Below are positions 52,556 to 61,369 of a stretch of DNA of 64,000 nucleotides, piece by piece. A model generated the notes under the pieces. It had not been told where the DNA came from and searched no databases. It saw nothing but the letters and a program-made list of their open reading frames with translations. This stretch comes from Stella humosa. Its GTDB lineage: Bacteria > Pseudomonadota > Alphaproteobacteria > ATCC43930 > Allostellaceae. The stretch spans positions 1,314,001 through 1,378,000 of the forward strand of contig NZ_AP019700.1 in assembly GCF_006738645.1 (NCBI RefSeq). Reading direction: 5' to 3'. The number at the start of each line of letters is the position of its first letter. Within the stretch, counting starts at the first letter, position 1. The position numbers were made by a program, and so were the translations under genes.

Positions 52556-53671
52556 ATGGCGACCATTCCGGGCGGGATCTTCGATGACGGCGTGCGCAGC
52601 GTCGTCGAGCGGCAGCTCATTCAGGGCTTCCTCGACGTGAACGCGCTCACGGGCGACGATTTCGTCACCGCCACCGAGAACGTCATCCTCGACGGCCCGT
52701 TCGACAACGTGGTGTTGAACGGGCCGTTCGCCACCACCGCCATCGGCAACGATCGCGAGAACATCCTCGTCGGCAATGAGGCCGCCAACTTCCTCAGCGG
52801 CGGCGGCGACAACGACACGATGATGGCGTCCGGCGGCAACGACACGGTCGAGGGCGGAGAGGGCGACGACGCGGCGATGGGCTGGGACGGCGACGACGTG
52901 GTCCGCGGCCAGGGCGGCAACGACGTGCTGTGGCTGAATGCCGGCAACGACATCGGCGAGGGCGGCTCCGGCGACGACTGGATCTTCGCCGGCCAGGGTG
53001 CCGACTTCGTGTCCGGCGGCGAGGGCAACGACAGTGCTTTCGGCGATGCCGGCAACGATACCGTCATCGGCGAAGGCGGCGACGACTGGGTTTTCGGCGC
53101 GACCGGCAACGACCTGCTGCTGGGCGGCAAGGGCAACGACACCGGCTATGCGGGGCAGGGCGACGACTCCCTGTCGGGCGGCCAGGGCAACGACAAGCTG
53201 TTCGGCGATGGCGGCAACGACCTGGTCGCGGGCGACATAGGCGACGACCTGGTCTATGGCGGTGCCGGCAACGACTCCCTGCTTGGCGGCCAGGGCGGCG
53301 ATGCCCTGCTCGGCGGCGCCGGGGCCGACACGCTGGCGGGCGGTGCCGGGGCCGACACCCTGTCGGGCGATCGCGGCGACGACACCATGCTGGGCGGTCT
53401 CGACGGCGATGCCTTCTTCTTCGCAGGGGACGGCGGCGACGACGTCATCCTGGATTTCGGCGACGATGACCGCCTGCTGTTCCTGAGCGAGATGAACGGC
53501 TTGGCCTTCGCCAGCGCGGCCGACGTTCTGGCCCGCGCCACGGCGGCGGGCGACGCGGTGACGATCGACCTGGGCGGCGGCAACAGCGTCACGATCATGG
53601 GCATCACCCTGGCCCAGCTCCAGGCGCAGCCCGGCAAGTTCATCGGCATCCTGGACCAGTTCGAGATCTAG
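52556..53671 (+). CDS. RTX calcium-binding secreted protein
   Basis: 371 residues. About 60 N-terminal residues without signal peptide are followed by roughly 18 glycine-rich nonapeptide repeats (GGxGxDxhx pattern) from about 78 to 290, which fold as a calcium beta-roll. The C-terminal cap (LLFLSEMNGLAFASAADVLARA... FIGILDQFEI) resembles type I secretion targeting ends. It is preceded by GGAGG and lies 77 bp after the giant protein gene; both begin MATI. It may be a partner or a satellite of the giant protein. Confidence 0.88.
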   Translation: MATIPGGIFDDGVRSVVERQLIQGFLDVNALTGDDFVTATENVILDGPFDNVVLNGPFATTAIGNDRENILVGNEAANFLSGGGDNDTMMASGGNDTVEGGEGDDAAMGWDGDDVVRGQGGNDVLWLNAGNDIGEGGSGDDWIFAGQGADFVSGGEGNDSAFGDAGNDTVIGEGGDDWVFGATGNDLLLGGKGNDTGYAGQGDDSLSGGQGNDKLFGDGGNDLVAGDIGDDLVYGGAGNDSLLGGQGGDALLGGAGADTLAGGAGADTLSGDRGDDTMLGGLDGDAFFFAGDGGDDVILDFGDDDRLLFLSEMNGLAFASAADVLARATAAGDAVTIDLGGGNSVTIMGITLAQLQAQPGKFIGILDQFEI

Positions 53672-53689
53672 GCCTTCGAGATCTAGGCC
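53660..53689 (+). repeat. 15-bp tandem duplication over the RTX stop codon
   Basis: TTCGAGATCTAGGCC occurs twice back to back (53660-53674 and 53675-53689). The first copy holds the stop. An earlier copy of the frame would end at the same residues (FEI), so the duplication does not alter the protein. Confidence 0.75.
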
Positions 53690-53747
53690 GTTGCAGCTAT
53701 CGCCGCCATTCGGCGTATAAGGATGGCAACGCAGCAGGGGCCAGCGC

Positions 53748-54704
53748 TTGCCATCCGTCTGTCTGATCTTCGGTGCGACCGGCCAGGACGGCCGGTTGCT
53801 CGCCCGACGTTTTGCCCGCGACGGCTTTCGCGTCATCGGGGTCAGCCGGCGTCCGGCTGCCGAGATGGCCGTGGGGCTCGGCGACTACGCGGCTGATTTC
53901 GAGCGGCTGATCGGCGATTTCGCCATCACGGCGCCGGCGACCGACGCGCTGGTGCGGGCGGTCGCGCCCGCGGTCATCGTCAATGTCGCCGGCCTGTCGT
54001 CGGTCGGGGCGTCGTTCCGCCACCCGATGGAGACGCTGCTCGACAACGGCCAGCTCAACCTCTTCATCCTGGAGACGCTGCGGGTGGCCCGCCTGCCGGC
54101 GCGCTACATCTTCGCATCGTCGGGCGAGCTGTTCGGCGAGACGCCGCCCGGCGGGGCGGACACCGCCTCCCTCTACGCGCCGAAGAGCCCCTATGCGGTG
54201 TCGAAGGCGTCCGCCTCGATGATCCTGCGCAACTATCGCGAGGTGTTCGCGGTCAACGCGGCACTCGCCTACCTCTTCCCGCACGAATCGCCCCTGCGCT
54301 CGCCGGATTTCGTCCTGCCGAAGATCGCGCGCTCGCTGCTCGACCTGAAGGCCGGCCGCATTAGCGAACTGCGCTTCGGCCCGCTCGACGTGGTCCGCGA
54401 CTGGGGCTGGGCGGAAGAGTACATGGACGCCATCTTCCGCCAGGCGCAGCTACCCCAGCCGGTCGACCTGATCCTGGCCAGCGGCACCGGCACGTCGCTG
54501 CGCGCCATGGTGCAGCATGGCATGCGCAAGCTCGGCCTCGAAGGCCATGGCCCGCTCCAGGTCGACCCGACCCTGGTCCGGCCCGCTGACCTTGCCCGGT
54601 CGGTCGGCAACCCCGCCGCCACCGAGCAGGCGATCGGATGGCGCGCCACCTGCTCGGGCACGGCGGTGCTGGAACGGCTGATCGACCTGGCCGCCGCCGG
54701 CTAG
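53748..54704 (+). CDS. NAD-dependent epimerase/dehydratase, GDP-mannose-4,6-dehydratase-like
   Basis: 318 residues from TTG 53748 (GGGG upstream; no in-frame ATG with a better site). Rossmann start FGATGQDGRLLARRFARDG, then VNVAGLSSVGASFRHP, catalytic YAVSK (PKSPYAVSKASASMILRNY) with the tyrosine and lysine of the SDR family, and FASSGELFGE. It resembles Gmd/RmlB-type enzymes that make deoxy- or 4-keto-sugar nucleotides. It sits between surface-protein genes and a glycosyltransferase, which fits surface glycan assembly. It is convergent with the glycosyltransferase gene, 1 bp apart. Confidence 0.88.
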   Translation: MPSVCLIFGATGQDGRLLARRFARDGFRVIGVSRRPAAEMAVGLGDYAADFERLIGDFAITAPATDALVRAVAPAVIVNVAGLSSVGASFRHPMETLLDNGQLNLFILETLRVARLPARYIFASSGELFGETPPGGADTASLYAPKSPYAVSKASASMILRNYREVFAVNAALAYLFPHESPLRSPDFVLPKIARSLLDLKAGRISELRFGPLDVVRDWGWAEEYMDAIFRQAQLPQPVDLILASGTGTSLRAMVQHGMRKLGLEGHGPLQVDPTLVRPADLARSVGNPAATEQAIGWRATCSGTAVLERLIDLAAAG

Positions 54705-54705
54705 T

Positions 54706-57700
54706 TTAGGCGGCTCCCCGGGACAGGGGCGGCGGCGCGGCGGGCCCGGGTATCTGCCCCAGGATGCGGGCGGGCGAGAAGAAGCGTTCCGCCGCCGGCC
54801 GCGCCCGGTCGCCCAGCGCACGGCCGGCCGCCGGGTTGCGCACGAGTTCCTTCATGTAGACGGCAGCCGCCCGTTCGTCCGGCTCGGCCCATTCCTGCCC
54901 GAGCCAGTCGGGATAGGCGTCGCGCTCGACCGGCACCATGCGGAACGGCACCAGGAAGGCGGTGCGGGTGGACAGGAAATCCATCGGACCGCCATAGCCG
55001 GTGGCGATCACCGCCTTGCCGCGCATCATCGCCTGGGCGATCCCCAGCCCCAGCCCCTCGGAGCGATGCAGGGACACGAAGCAATCGGCCGATTCGTAGA
55101 GGTCGTTCATCTCGATGTCGGTGAAATGCCCATCGAGGACGCGGACCCGGCGGTCGGCCGCGGCCATGTCGCGCAGGTTTGCCAGCCCCTGGTCGGCACC
55201 GTGCCCGTTGCTGAGCTTGACCAGCAGTTCGGCCGGCTCGTCGCCTTCGGGGAAAGCCTGGAGGAAAGCGCCAACGACGCCGGCGGGGTTCTTGCGCGCG
55301 AGGAAGGATCGCGCGTCCAGCACGGTCAGGAAGCGGTAGCCCCGGCGACTGGCACCGAAGCTGCCGCCGCCGGGGCTGCTTGGCGTGAAATCGGCCGGCT
55401 GCAGCACCGGCGGGCGCACCCGCACGGGGATGGCGACCTGCGGCGCGACCGAGCGGCGCACGAACTCCGTGGCGACCCATATCTCGTCCAGCAGCATGGC
55501 GGGTGCGGCCATGCGCCCGGTCATCGCCGGCAGCTCCCAGTACCAGTAGCCGACCCGCCGGGCCGCGCGCCGCCAGAGCGGTTCGAACTTGGCGATGGCG
55601 TCCAGCGTCACGTCGGCATTGGCGTGCAGGACCAGCAGCGGCAGCGGCCGGTCGGTCGGCCAGCCGTCACCGCCTGCCGCGTCGGGCCGATCGGCCGGCG
55701 CCAGCAGGTCGATCGAGGCCGGCCGCCGGCCGGCGGCGCGCAACAGGGTGCGCAATCCGCGGGCGGCATGGCCCACCCCCGAAACCGATGCGAATGGCCC
55801 GACGATGGCGCAGTCGGAGGCGACGTCGTCCGGCACGGGCAGCCGACGGCGTGCCAATGGCGGTGGCGGCGGATGCCGGCCCAGATCGGCCAGGCCGATG
55901 GCCGACAGGGCTTCGTCCACCGCCTCGACCGTGATGCGGCGCGTCGTATGCGATCCGAGCAGGCGGCCACGCAGGCGCGCGCTGGCGGCCAGCAGCCGCA
56001 GGATCTTCGGCGTGGCGCCGCCTTCGCGATGCCATAGCCAGGTCCGCAGCACGTGGGCGACCGCGGGCTTGATCGGTCCGTTGCGCGCGCCCGACAGCAA
56101 GGCCTCCAGCGCCAGCACCCCGGCAGGCGCGGGCGGTCCTTCATGCCGGGTTGCCGGGGCGAAGACATGCAGGATGGCGGCATCCAGCAGGCTGCCCTCG
56201 GTCACGCCCAGGTCGGCCGGCGCCGGCAGCGGGACCTGGTCGAGGGCGGTGACGACGTCGCCGATCGTCTCGGCGCGCGCCTTCCAGCTCTCCTGCCCGA
56301 TCGCCAGGAACCAGGCGAGGTAGCCGATCAACCCCTCGGCGGTATCGAGGTCGAAGCTCTCCATCAGGTCCGGGCGCGCGGAGTGCAGCAGGAAGGGCAG
56401 GGCTGGCAGGCGGACGATCTGGCGCCAGCCTTCGATGCCGAGGTCGGCCGGCCAGGTCAGCCGGGTGATGCGCCCGCCATCGGCCTCCGCCGGTGGCGCC
56501 GGGGAATGCCGGGCGCCCGCTATCGCCTCGGCCGTGCCGGCATCGACGGCGCCCAGGCGATGCAGCGCCATGAGCAGGGGGATGACGGCCTTGTGGCGCC
56601 GGGCATGGTCGGCGGCAAGGTAGCCGTCGAACGGCTGCCGCAGCTCTTCGGGCAGGTCGGCGAAGCCGGCGATCAGCGCCAGGATGCGCGGCACCGCGCC
56701 GCCATACCGGGCGGGTGCGACGGCCGGCACCGGCGCCAGCAGGAAGCCGGGGCGCAGGATGTCACCCGCGGCGATCGCCTCTGCCCGGATGGCGCGATGC
56801 AGGGCCTGGCGCAGCAGGGCCGAAGACCGGGTGCCGTCGGGAAAGCGGTCATAGTCATAAGGCGCCAGCGAGAGCGCCAGGTCGTTGCCGGCAACGAGCC
56901 GCCGCCCATAGTCGCGCAGGATCGTCTCGACCGCGCCGTCACCCGCCCGCGCCAGGGCGGTATGGCGGCTGACGCCCGCCCCGAACATCTCGAAGCCCGA
57001 AAAATGGAAGAACGCCAGCGGCAGGCCCGCGGTGGCATAGCGCCCCCCGGTCCGGGTCATCTCCCGCTCGTGCAGGTTCCAGTAGGCGACGTTGTAGCCG
57101 GGATGGCGGATGACATGCACGGCCGCCGACAGGGCGGGGAAGTGATCGACCACCTTTTGGTCGACGAAGGTGCCGTTGCCCGCATCCTCGATGCAGTTCC
57201 AGGCGATCTGCGCGCGCCACCACTCGACCAGTCGGCGCGCCTCGGGCCGGTTGCGCACGGCGATGAAGCCGAGGTTGAACTGGCCGCTGAGGTTGACCGC
57301 GCGCATGACCCATCCGGGGTGGTCGGTTGCGGTCGCAAGATGGGGCGTGAGCGCCACCTCGGCACCGGCCGCCCAGGCTCGCCCGATCTCGTCGGGGCGG
57401 TCGAACAGGACGATGTCGGGGTCGAAATAGACGACCTCGTCATAGCCCTGCCGCCACAGCCACTGGATGATGTCCGGCTTGATGGCCGTGCAGAACTCGG
57501 TGACGTTGTAGAGGCGTCGGCGGACATCGAGGTCGGGAACCGCCGCATCTCCGGGGGTGACGAGACGGGTTGCCGGTGGCAGGCTTGCCTGCTCGGATTG
57601 GCCGATCCGCTCGGTGGCCAGCACCACCCATCGCTCATGGTCGGGCAGGTGCGTGGCCGCGCTGGCCATCAGGGCTGCGACGCGGGCCGCATAGTTCGGC

Positions 57701-57732
57701 CCGCAAACAGAAAAGACCGCCCGTTTCACCAT
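54706..57732 (-). CDS. Two-domain glycosyltransferase (GT-A fused to GT4-like GT-B)
   Basis: 1008 residues. Residues 1-300 form a GT-A-type domain with a DPD motif at 104-106 (VVYFDPDIVLF), followed by SGQFNLGFIAVRNRPEARRLVEWW and GTFVDQKVVDHFPAL, similar to nucleotide-sugar transferases of the GT8/DUF family. A middle region (about 300-650) is helical and unrecognised. The C-terminal 350 residues are a GT-B/GT4 domain: SGVGHAARGLRTLL, FLTVLDARSFLARKNPAGVVGAF, and the EX7E region LHRSEGLGLGIAQAMMRGK. It likely adds two sugars to a surface glycan or protein. Its start lies 16 bp from the divergent methyltransferase start. Confidence 0.85.
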   Translation of the reverse strand: MVKRAVFSVCGPNYAARVAALMASAATHLPDHERWVVLATERIGQSEQASLPPATRLVTPGDAAVPDLDVRRRLYNVTEFCTAIKPDIIQWLWRQGYDEVVYFDPDIVLFDRPDEIGRAWAAGAEVALTPHLATATDHPGWVMRAVNLSGQFNLGFIAVRNRPEARRLVEWWRAQIAWNCIEDAGNGTFVDQKVVDHFPALSAAVHVIRHPGYNVAYWNLHEREMTRTGGRYATAGLPLAFFHFSGFEMFGAGVSRHTALARAGDGAVETILRDYGRRLVAGNDLALSLAPYDYDRFPDGTRSSALLRQALHRAIRAEAIAAGDILRPGFLLAPVPAVAPARYGGAVPRILALIAGFADLPEELRQPFDGYLAADHARRHKAVIPLLMALHRLGAVDAGTAEAIAGARHSPAPPAEADGGRITRLTWPADLGIEGWRQIVRLPALPFLLHSARPDLMESFDLDTAEGLIGYLAWFLAIGQESWKARAETIGDVVTALDQVPLPAPADLGVTEGSLLDAAILHVFAPATRHEGPPAPAGVLALEALLSGARNGPIKPAVAHVLRTWLWHREGGATPKILRLLAASARLRGRLLGSHTTRRITVEAVDEALSAIGLADLGRHPPPPPLARRRLPVPDDVASDCAIVGPFASVSGVGHAARGLRTLLRAAGRRPASIDLLAPADRPDAAGGDGWPTDRPLPLLVLHANADVTLDAIAKFEPLWRRAARRVGYWYWELPAMTGRMAAPAMLLDEIWVATEFVRRSVAPQVAIPVRVRPPVLQPADFTPSSPGGGSFGASRRGYRFLTVLDARSFLARKNPAGVVGAFLQAFPEGDEPAELLVKLSNGHGADQGLANLRDMAAADRRVRVLDGHFTDIEMNDLYESADCFVSLHRSEGLGLGIAQAMMRGKAVIATGYGGPMDFLSTRTAFLVPFRMVPVERDAYPDWLGQEWAEPDERAAAVYMKELVRNPAAGRALGDRARPAAERFFSPARILGQIPGPAAPPPLSRGAA

Positions 57733-57748
57733 TTATCGAGACGAGGCC

Positions 57749-58540
57749 ATGGAGGGGATTCCATTGAGCAGCATGAACATAATTGGCGAAGACGATATTC
57801 CAGTGCCGCCCATGGAGCTGATGCGCACGGTCGGTCCGGTCGACGATCGATTCTACCGCAATCCGGATCGGGTCAACATATTCGACTATGAGCATTCGGG
57901 CATCGACTATGATGGCGTCTTCGATTTCGGCTGCGGCTGCGGCCGGATCGCCCGCCAGATGATGCTGCAGGCGCAGGCCCCGTCGCGCTATCTCGGCATC
58001 GACCTCAATGCCGCGGCCATCGCCTGGTGCCAGGCAAACCTGGCGCCCCATCGCCCGGGCATGGCCTTCCGGCACATCGACATCTACAACCGCGGCCTCA
58101 ATCCGGCCGGGTCGCCCGCCGCCGTGGCCTTTCCCGCGTTCGATGGCGGTGCCAGCCTGGTGATCGCGCACTCGGTCTTCACCCACATCCTGGAGCGCGA
58201 CCTGGCCTTCTATGTCGGGCAGTGCGCGCGCGCCCTGCGGCCGGAGGGAGGGCTGTTCCGGTCGACGTGGTTCCTGTTCGACAAGCGCCTGTTCCCGATG
58301 ATGCAGGACTTCCAGAACGGCCTCTACATCAACCTCGACGACCCCACCAACGCGGTGGTCTATGACTTCGCCTTCGTGCGCGCGACCTTCGCGGCCGCCG
58401 GGTTGAAGATGGTGCGCATCATCCCGCCGGAGGTCCGCGGTTTCCAATGGGTCATCTATGCCAGCCGGGGCGGGCCGGGCGAGGCGGTCGACTTCCCCGA
58501 CGACGTGGCCCCGCTCGGCCGCATGGTGCCGCCGCAGTGA
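57749..58540 (+). CDS. SAM-dependent methyltransferase, glycan-cluster
   Basis: 263 residues from ATG 57749; a TTG at 57764 with an ideally placed GGAGGGG, or ATG 57773, may be the true start. Motif I is VFDFGCGCGRIARQMM, with IDLNAAAIAWCQANLAPHRPG after it and LVIAHSVFTHILERDLAFYVGQCARALRPEGG. It is probably a small-molecule or sugar methyltransferase. It is paralogous in plan to the protein at 61370-62140 (VLDIGCGTGRIA... VFTHLDG), which suggests a pair acting on the same glycan. Confidence 0.82.
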   Translation: MEGIPLSSMNIIGEDDIPVPPMELMRTVGPVDDRFYRNPDRVNIFDYEHSGIDYDGVFDFGCGCGRIARQMMLQAQAPSRYLGIDLNAAAIAWCQANLAPHRPGMAFRHIDIYNRGLNPAGSPAAVAFPAFDGGASLVIAHSVFTHILERDLAFYVGQCARALRPEGGLFRSTWFLFDKRLFPMMQDFQNGLYINLDDPTNAVVYDFAFVRATFAAAGLKMVRIIPPEVRGFQWVIYASRGGPGEAVDFPDDVAPLGRMVPPQ

Positions 58541-58563
58541 CGCCAACGATGCAGGGAGCGCCG

Positions 58564-60108
58564 ATGAAGCTCGAATGCTACGCGACCGGGCGGATCGCGT
58601 GTGAACTGGTGCCGGCGCCGCAGGACCGGGCCTGGATGGACGCCTCGCCGTCGCGCTATCCCTATCGTTGCCTGCCGCTCAACATCGCCAACGCTTTCGG
58701 CTGGCACCTGCTGATGCCCTGTACCGTCGACGTCGACTATACCGGCGGGCCGGACAAGGAGGACATCCAGGTCAGCTCGCCCGACCCGGTGGCCGAGCTG
58801 GAGCATCTGGTCGTGTCGCACTTCAATCGCGGCATCCTGACCTTTCATCCGGGCTATCTGTTCCGCACCGACCCCGGCTGGCAGCTCTTGGCGACGGGGC
58901 CGTTCAACTGGCCCAAGGACGGCATCCAGCCGCTGACCGGCCTGGTCGAGACCGACTGGCTGCCCTTTCCCTTCACCATGAACTGGCAGATGACGCGGCC
59001 GGGCCGGGTGCGCTTCGAGAAGGGTGAGCCCTTTTGCCAGATCGTGCCGGTGCCGGCCGGCGGGCTCGACCGGCTGGTGCCGCAGATCCGCAGCATCGAC
59101 GACGAGCCCGACCTGAAGGCGGAGTACGAGGCCTATCGCGACCACCGGACCGACTTCCTGAAGCGCCTGGCCGAAGGCGAGGCCGAGGCCGTGGGCGAGG
59201 CCTGGCAGAAATACTATTTCCGCGGCCGCCTGCCGACCGGGACCAAGGCCCCGGCCAGCCACGCCTCCAAGCTGCGGTTGCCGGACCCGGTCGATACCCG
59301 GGCGGATGCCGGCGCGAAGGCGGCAGCACCGCCCCCGCCGGCCGCTGCCGCCCCGCCCGCCGCTCCCGTACGCGGCGTGCTGGACACGCTCTCCGTCCGG
59401 CCGGTGCCGATCAGCCGCAGCCGGCATGACGGGCTGGGCGTGGCGCGCATGGACTACGCGTTTGCCGCCGGCGCCCATCTGATCGGGCTCGGCACCGTCG
59501 AGCTGGAGCAGGCCGCGAACCACTACCCGACCGTCTTCACCGCCGACCCGCCCGGCATCGCGGCCGTCCTGTCGGGCGAGCCGGGCCGGAACCTGTTCGT
59601 CGCCGAGGGCCGATGGGCCGGCGGCACCTATGTTCCGGCCGCGGTCCGGCAGTATCCCTTCTCGATCCGCCGCGACGGGACGGCCGATCGCTGGATGCTG
59701 TGCATCGACGAGGCCTGCCCCTGGCTCGACCGGGCTGCGCCATCCAAGCTGCTGGATGGCGGCCAACTGACGGAGCTCGGCCGCGGTGGGGCTGCCATCG
59801 CCGACGCCCTGCTGCGCGACGCCGCCCTGGTGGCGCCGTTCGTGGCTGCCCTCCAGGCGCACGACCTGCTGGTCCCGGCCGCCGCCAACCAGTCCCATCC
59901 ATTGGCGGGCCGGGCGGGACTGGCCGGGCTGCTGGTGGTGGACCATGTGCGCTACGGCGCCCTGGCGGCCGAGATCGCCGAGGACTGGCGCCGGCGCGGC
60001 TGGAGCGCGCTCGTATCCCACCATGTCCGCTCGCAAGGGCAATGGCGCCGCCTGGCCGCGCGCGAGGCGCCGCCGGCCGGCCGTGCCACGACGAAGGAGA
60101 CCGCATGA
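58564..60108 (+). CDS. DUF6065-SapC fusion protein
   Basis: 514 residues from ATG 58564 (GGGAG upstream). Residues about 1-230 look like DUF6065 (MKLECYATGRIACELVPAP, RYPYRCLPLNIANAFGWHLL, MNWQMTRPGRVRFEKGEPFCQIVPVP). A Pro/Ala-rich linker of about 45 residues follows. Residues about 290-490 are SapC-like (LFVAEGRWAGGTYVPAAVRQYPFSI, WMLCIDEACPWLD), as in the family named after the Campylobacter S-layer cluster gene. The fusion supports a shared role, perhaps in modifying or retaining S-layer-type proteins. The DUF6065 name is from memory of the motif and should be checked. Confidence 0.7.
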   Translation: MKLECYATGRIACELVPAPQDRAWMDASPSRYPYRCLPLNIANAFGWHLLMPCTVDVDYTGGPDKEDIQVSSPDPVAELEHLVVSHFNRGILTFHPGYLFRTDPGWQLLATGPFNWPKDGIQPLTGLVETDWLPFPFTMNWQMTRPGRVRFEKGEPFCQIVPVPAGGLDRLVPQIRSIDDEPDLKAEYEAYRDHRTDFLKRLAEGEAEAVGEAWQKYYFRGRLPTGTKAPASHASKLRLPDPVDTRADAGAKAAAPPPPAAAAPPAAPVRGVLDTLSVRPVPISRSRHDGLGVARMDYAFAAGAHLIGLGTVELEQAANHYPTVFTADPPGIAAVLSGEPGRNLFVAEGRWAGGTYVPAAVRQYPFSIRRDGTADRWMLCIDEACPWLDRAAPSKLLDGGQLTELGRGGAAIADALLRDAALVAPFVAALQAHDLLVPAAANQSHPLAGRAGLAGLLVVDHVRYGALAAEIAEDWRRRGWSALVSHHVRSQGQWRRLAAREAPPAGRATTKETA

Positions 60109-60596
60109 CCACAGACCATGGCGCCCGCCTGGGCGAGATGGCCCGGGCCTTCACCGCCGCCGTCATGGCCGGCGACGGGCCGGCGCTGGCCGCGCTCTTC
60201 ACCCCCGACGGCACCTATGTCGACGGCTTCTACGGCCCCTTCACCGGGCGGGCGGCCATCGCCGGCATGCTGCACGAGCATTTCCATGGCGCCGGCCGGG
60301 ATTTCCGCTGGGACATGGTCGACCCGGTGTCGGACGGGCGCATCGGCTATGTCCGCTACCTCTTCAGCTATACCTCGACCATGCCGGAGGCGGCGGGACG
60401 GCGCGTCGTCTTTGCCGGCATGGGCTGCTTCGAACTGGTCGACGGCGCCATCGCCCGCTACTCGGAGGTGTTCGAGCGCGGCTCGGCCCTGGCCCAGCTC
60501 GACTTCGCGCCGGAGCGGATCAAGAAGGCGCTGCTGCGCTGGGCCGCGGCCGATGCGGGCCGGCCCGATGCCGCCCCCCATCGCGCGGTCGGCTGA
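60105..60596 (+). CDS. SnoaL/NTF2-like protein
   Basis: 163 residues starting at an ATGA overlap with the fusion-protein stop, so the two are translationally coupled. The pattern is a cone-shaped NTF2 fold: helical start GEMARAFTAAVMAGDGPALAALFTPDGTYVDGFYGPFTGRAAIAGMLHEHFHG, then strands (FRWDMVDPVSDGRIGYVRYLFSYTST, GCFELVDGAIARYSEVFERGSAL). Such proteins are isomerases, cyclases or binding proteins. The reaction is unknown. Confidence 0.82.
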   Translation: MTTDHGARLGEMARAFTAAVMAGDGPALAALFTPDGTYVDGFYGPFTGRAAIAGMLHEHFHGAGRDFRWDMVDPVSDGRIGYVRYLFSYTSTMPEAAGRRVVFAGMGCFELVDGAIARYSEVFERGSALAQLDFAPERIKKALLRWAAADAGRPDAAPHRAVG

Positions 60597-60609
60597 AGGC
60601 GCGCCGGCC

Positions 60610-61287
60610 ATGTGCGCCCGCTACAGCATCACCACCGCGCCCGAGGCGATCGCCCGGCTGTTCCGTACCGCCGGACCGCTGCCCAACCTGCCGCCGCGCT
60701 ACAACCTGGCGCCGACCCAGTCCGCCCCGGTGGTGCGGCCGGGCGGCGAGGGGCGGCGGCTCGACCTGCTGCGCTGGGGCCTGATCCCGTCCTGGTCGAA
60801 GGGGCCGGACGCGCGCTTCTCGATGATCAATGCCCGCGCCGACACGCTGGCCGTGAAGCCCGCCTATCGCAACGCGCTGCGCGAGCGGCGCTGCCTCGTG
60901 CCGGCCGACGGCTTCTACGAGTGGCAGGGGGCCGGCAAGGCCAAGCGGCCGATGCGCATGGTCCGTCCCGACCGCGCGCCGTTCGCCTTCGCCGGGCTGT
61001 GGGAGCGCTGGCAGCCGGCGGACGGATCGCCCGCGGTCGAGAGCTTCACCATCGTCACCACCGATGCCAACGACCGGCTGCGACCGATCCATGACCGCAT
61101 GCCCGTCATCCTCGACGAGGCCGACTGGGACCGCTGGCTGGCCGGCCCCGCCGATGCCGTGACGGGGCTGCTGCGGCCGGCGCCGGATGCGGCCCTGGTC
61201 GCCTATCCGGTGTCGCAGCGGGTCGGCAATGTGCGCAACGATGACCCCGACCTGCTGCTGGAGGCGCCGGAAACGCTTTTGCTGTAG
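60610..61287 (+). CDS. SOS-response-associated peptidase (SRAP/HMCES family)
   Basis: 225 residues from ATG 60610. The active cysteine is Cys2 after the initiator methionine (MCARYSIT), which crosslinks abasic DNA in this family. Also present: FSMINARADTLAVKPAYRNALRERRCLVPADGFYEW and HDRMPVIL with the catalytic histidine. It protects stalled forks from abasic-site breakage. No LexA box is recognised nearby. It begins 13 bases after the SnoaL-like stop; its place in this cluster is probably incidental. Confidence 0.92.
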   Translation: MCARYSITTAPEAIARLFRTAGPLPNLPPRYNLAPTQSAPVVRPGGEGRRLDLLRWGLIPSWSKGPDARFSMINARADTLAVKPAYRNALRERRCLVPADGFYEWQGAGKAKRPMRMVRPDRAPFAFAGLWERWQPADGSPAVESFTIVTTDANDRLRPIHDRMPVILDEADWDRWLAGPADAVTGLLRPAPDAALVAYPVSQRVGNVRNDDPDLLLEAPETLLL

Positions 61288-61369
61288 GCGCTTATGGGGT
61301 GTTTTTCGCGCGTGCATAGGCTAGCCTCCGCCCCGGGGGAGCAGCACAGCGCACATTGGATTTGACCGC

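Noticed and set aside
52780-53440. DNA-level tandem repeat or CRISPR in the RTX gene
   Set aside because: The periodicity is 27 bases and in frame with the nonapeptide calcium repeats, so it is a coding effect.
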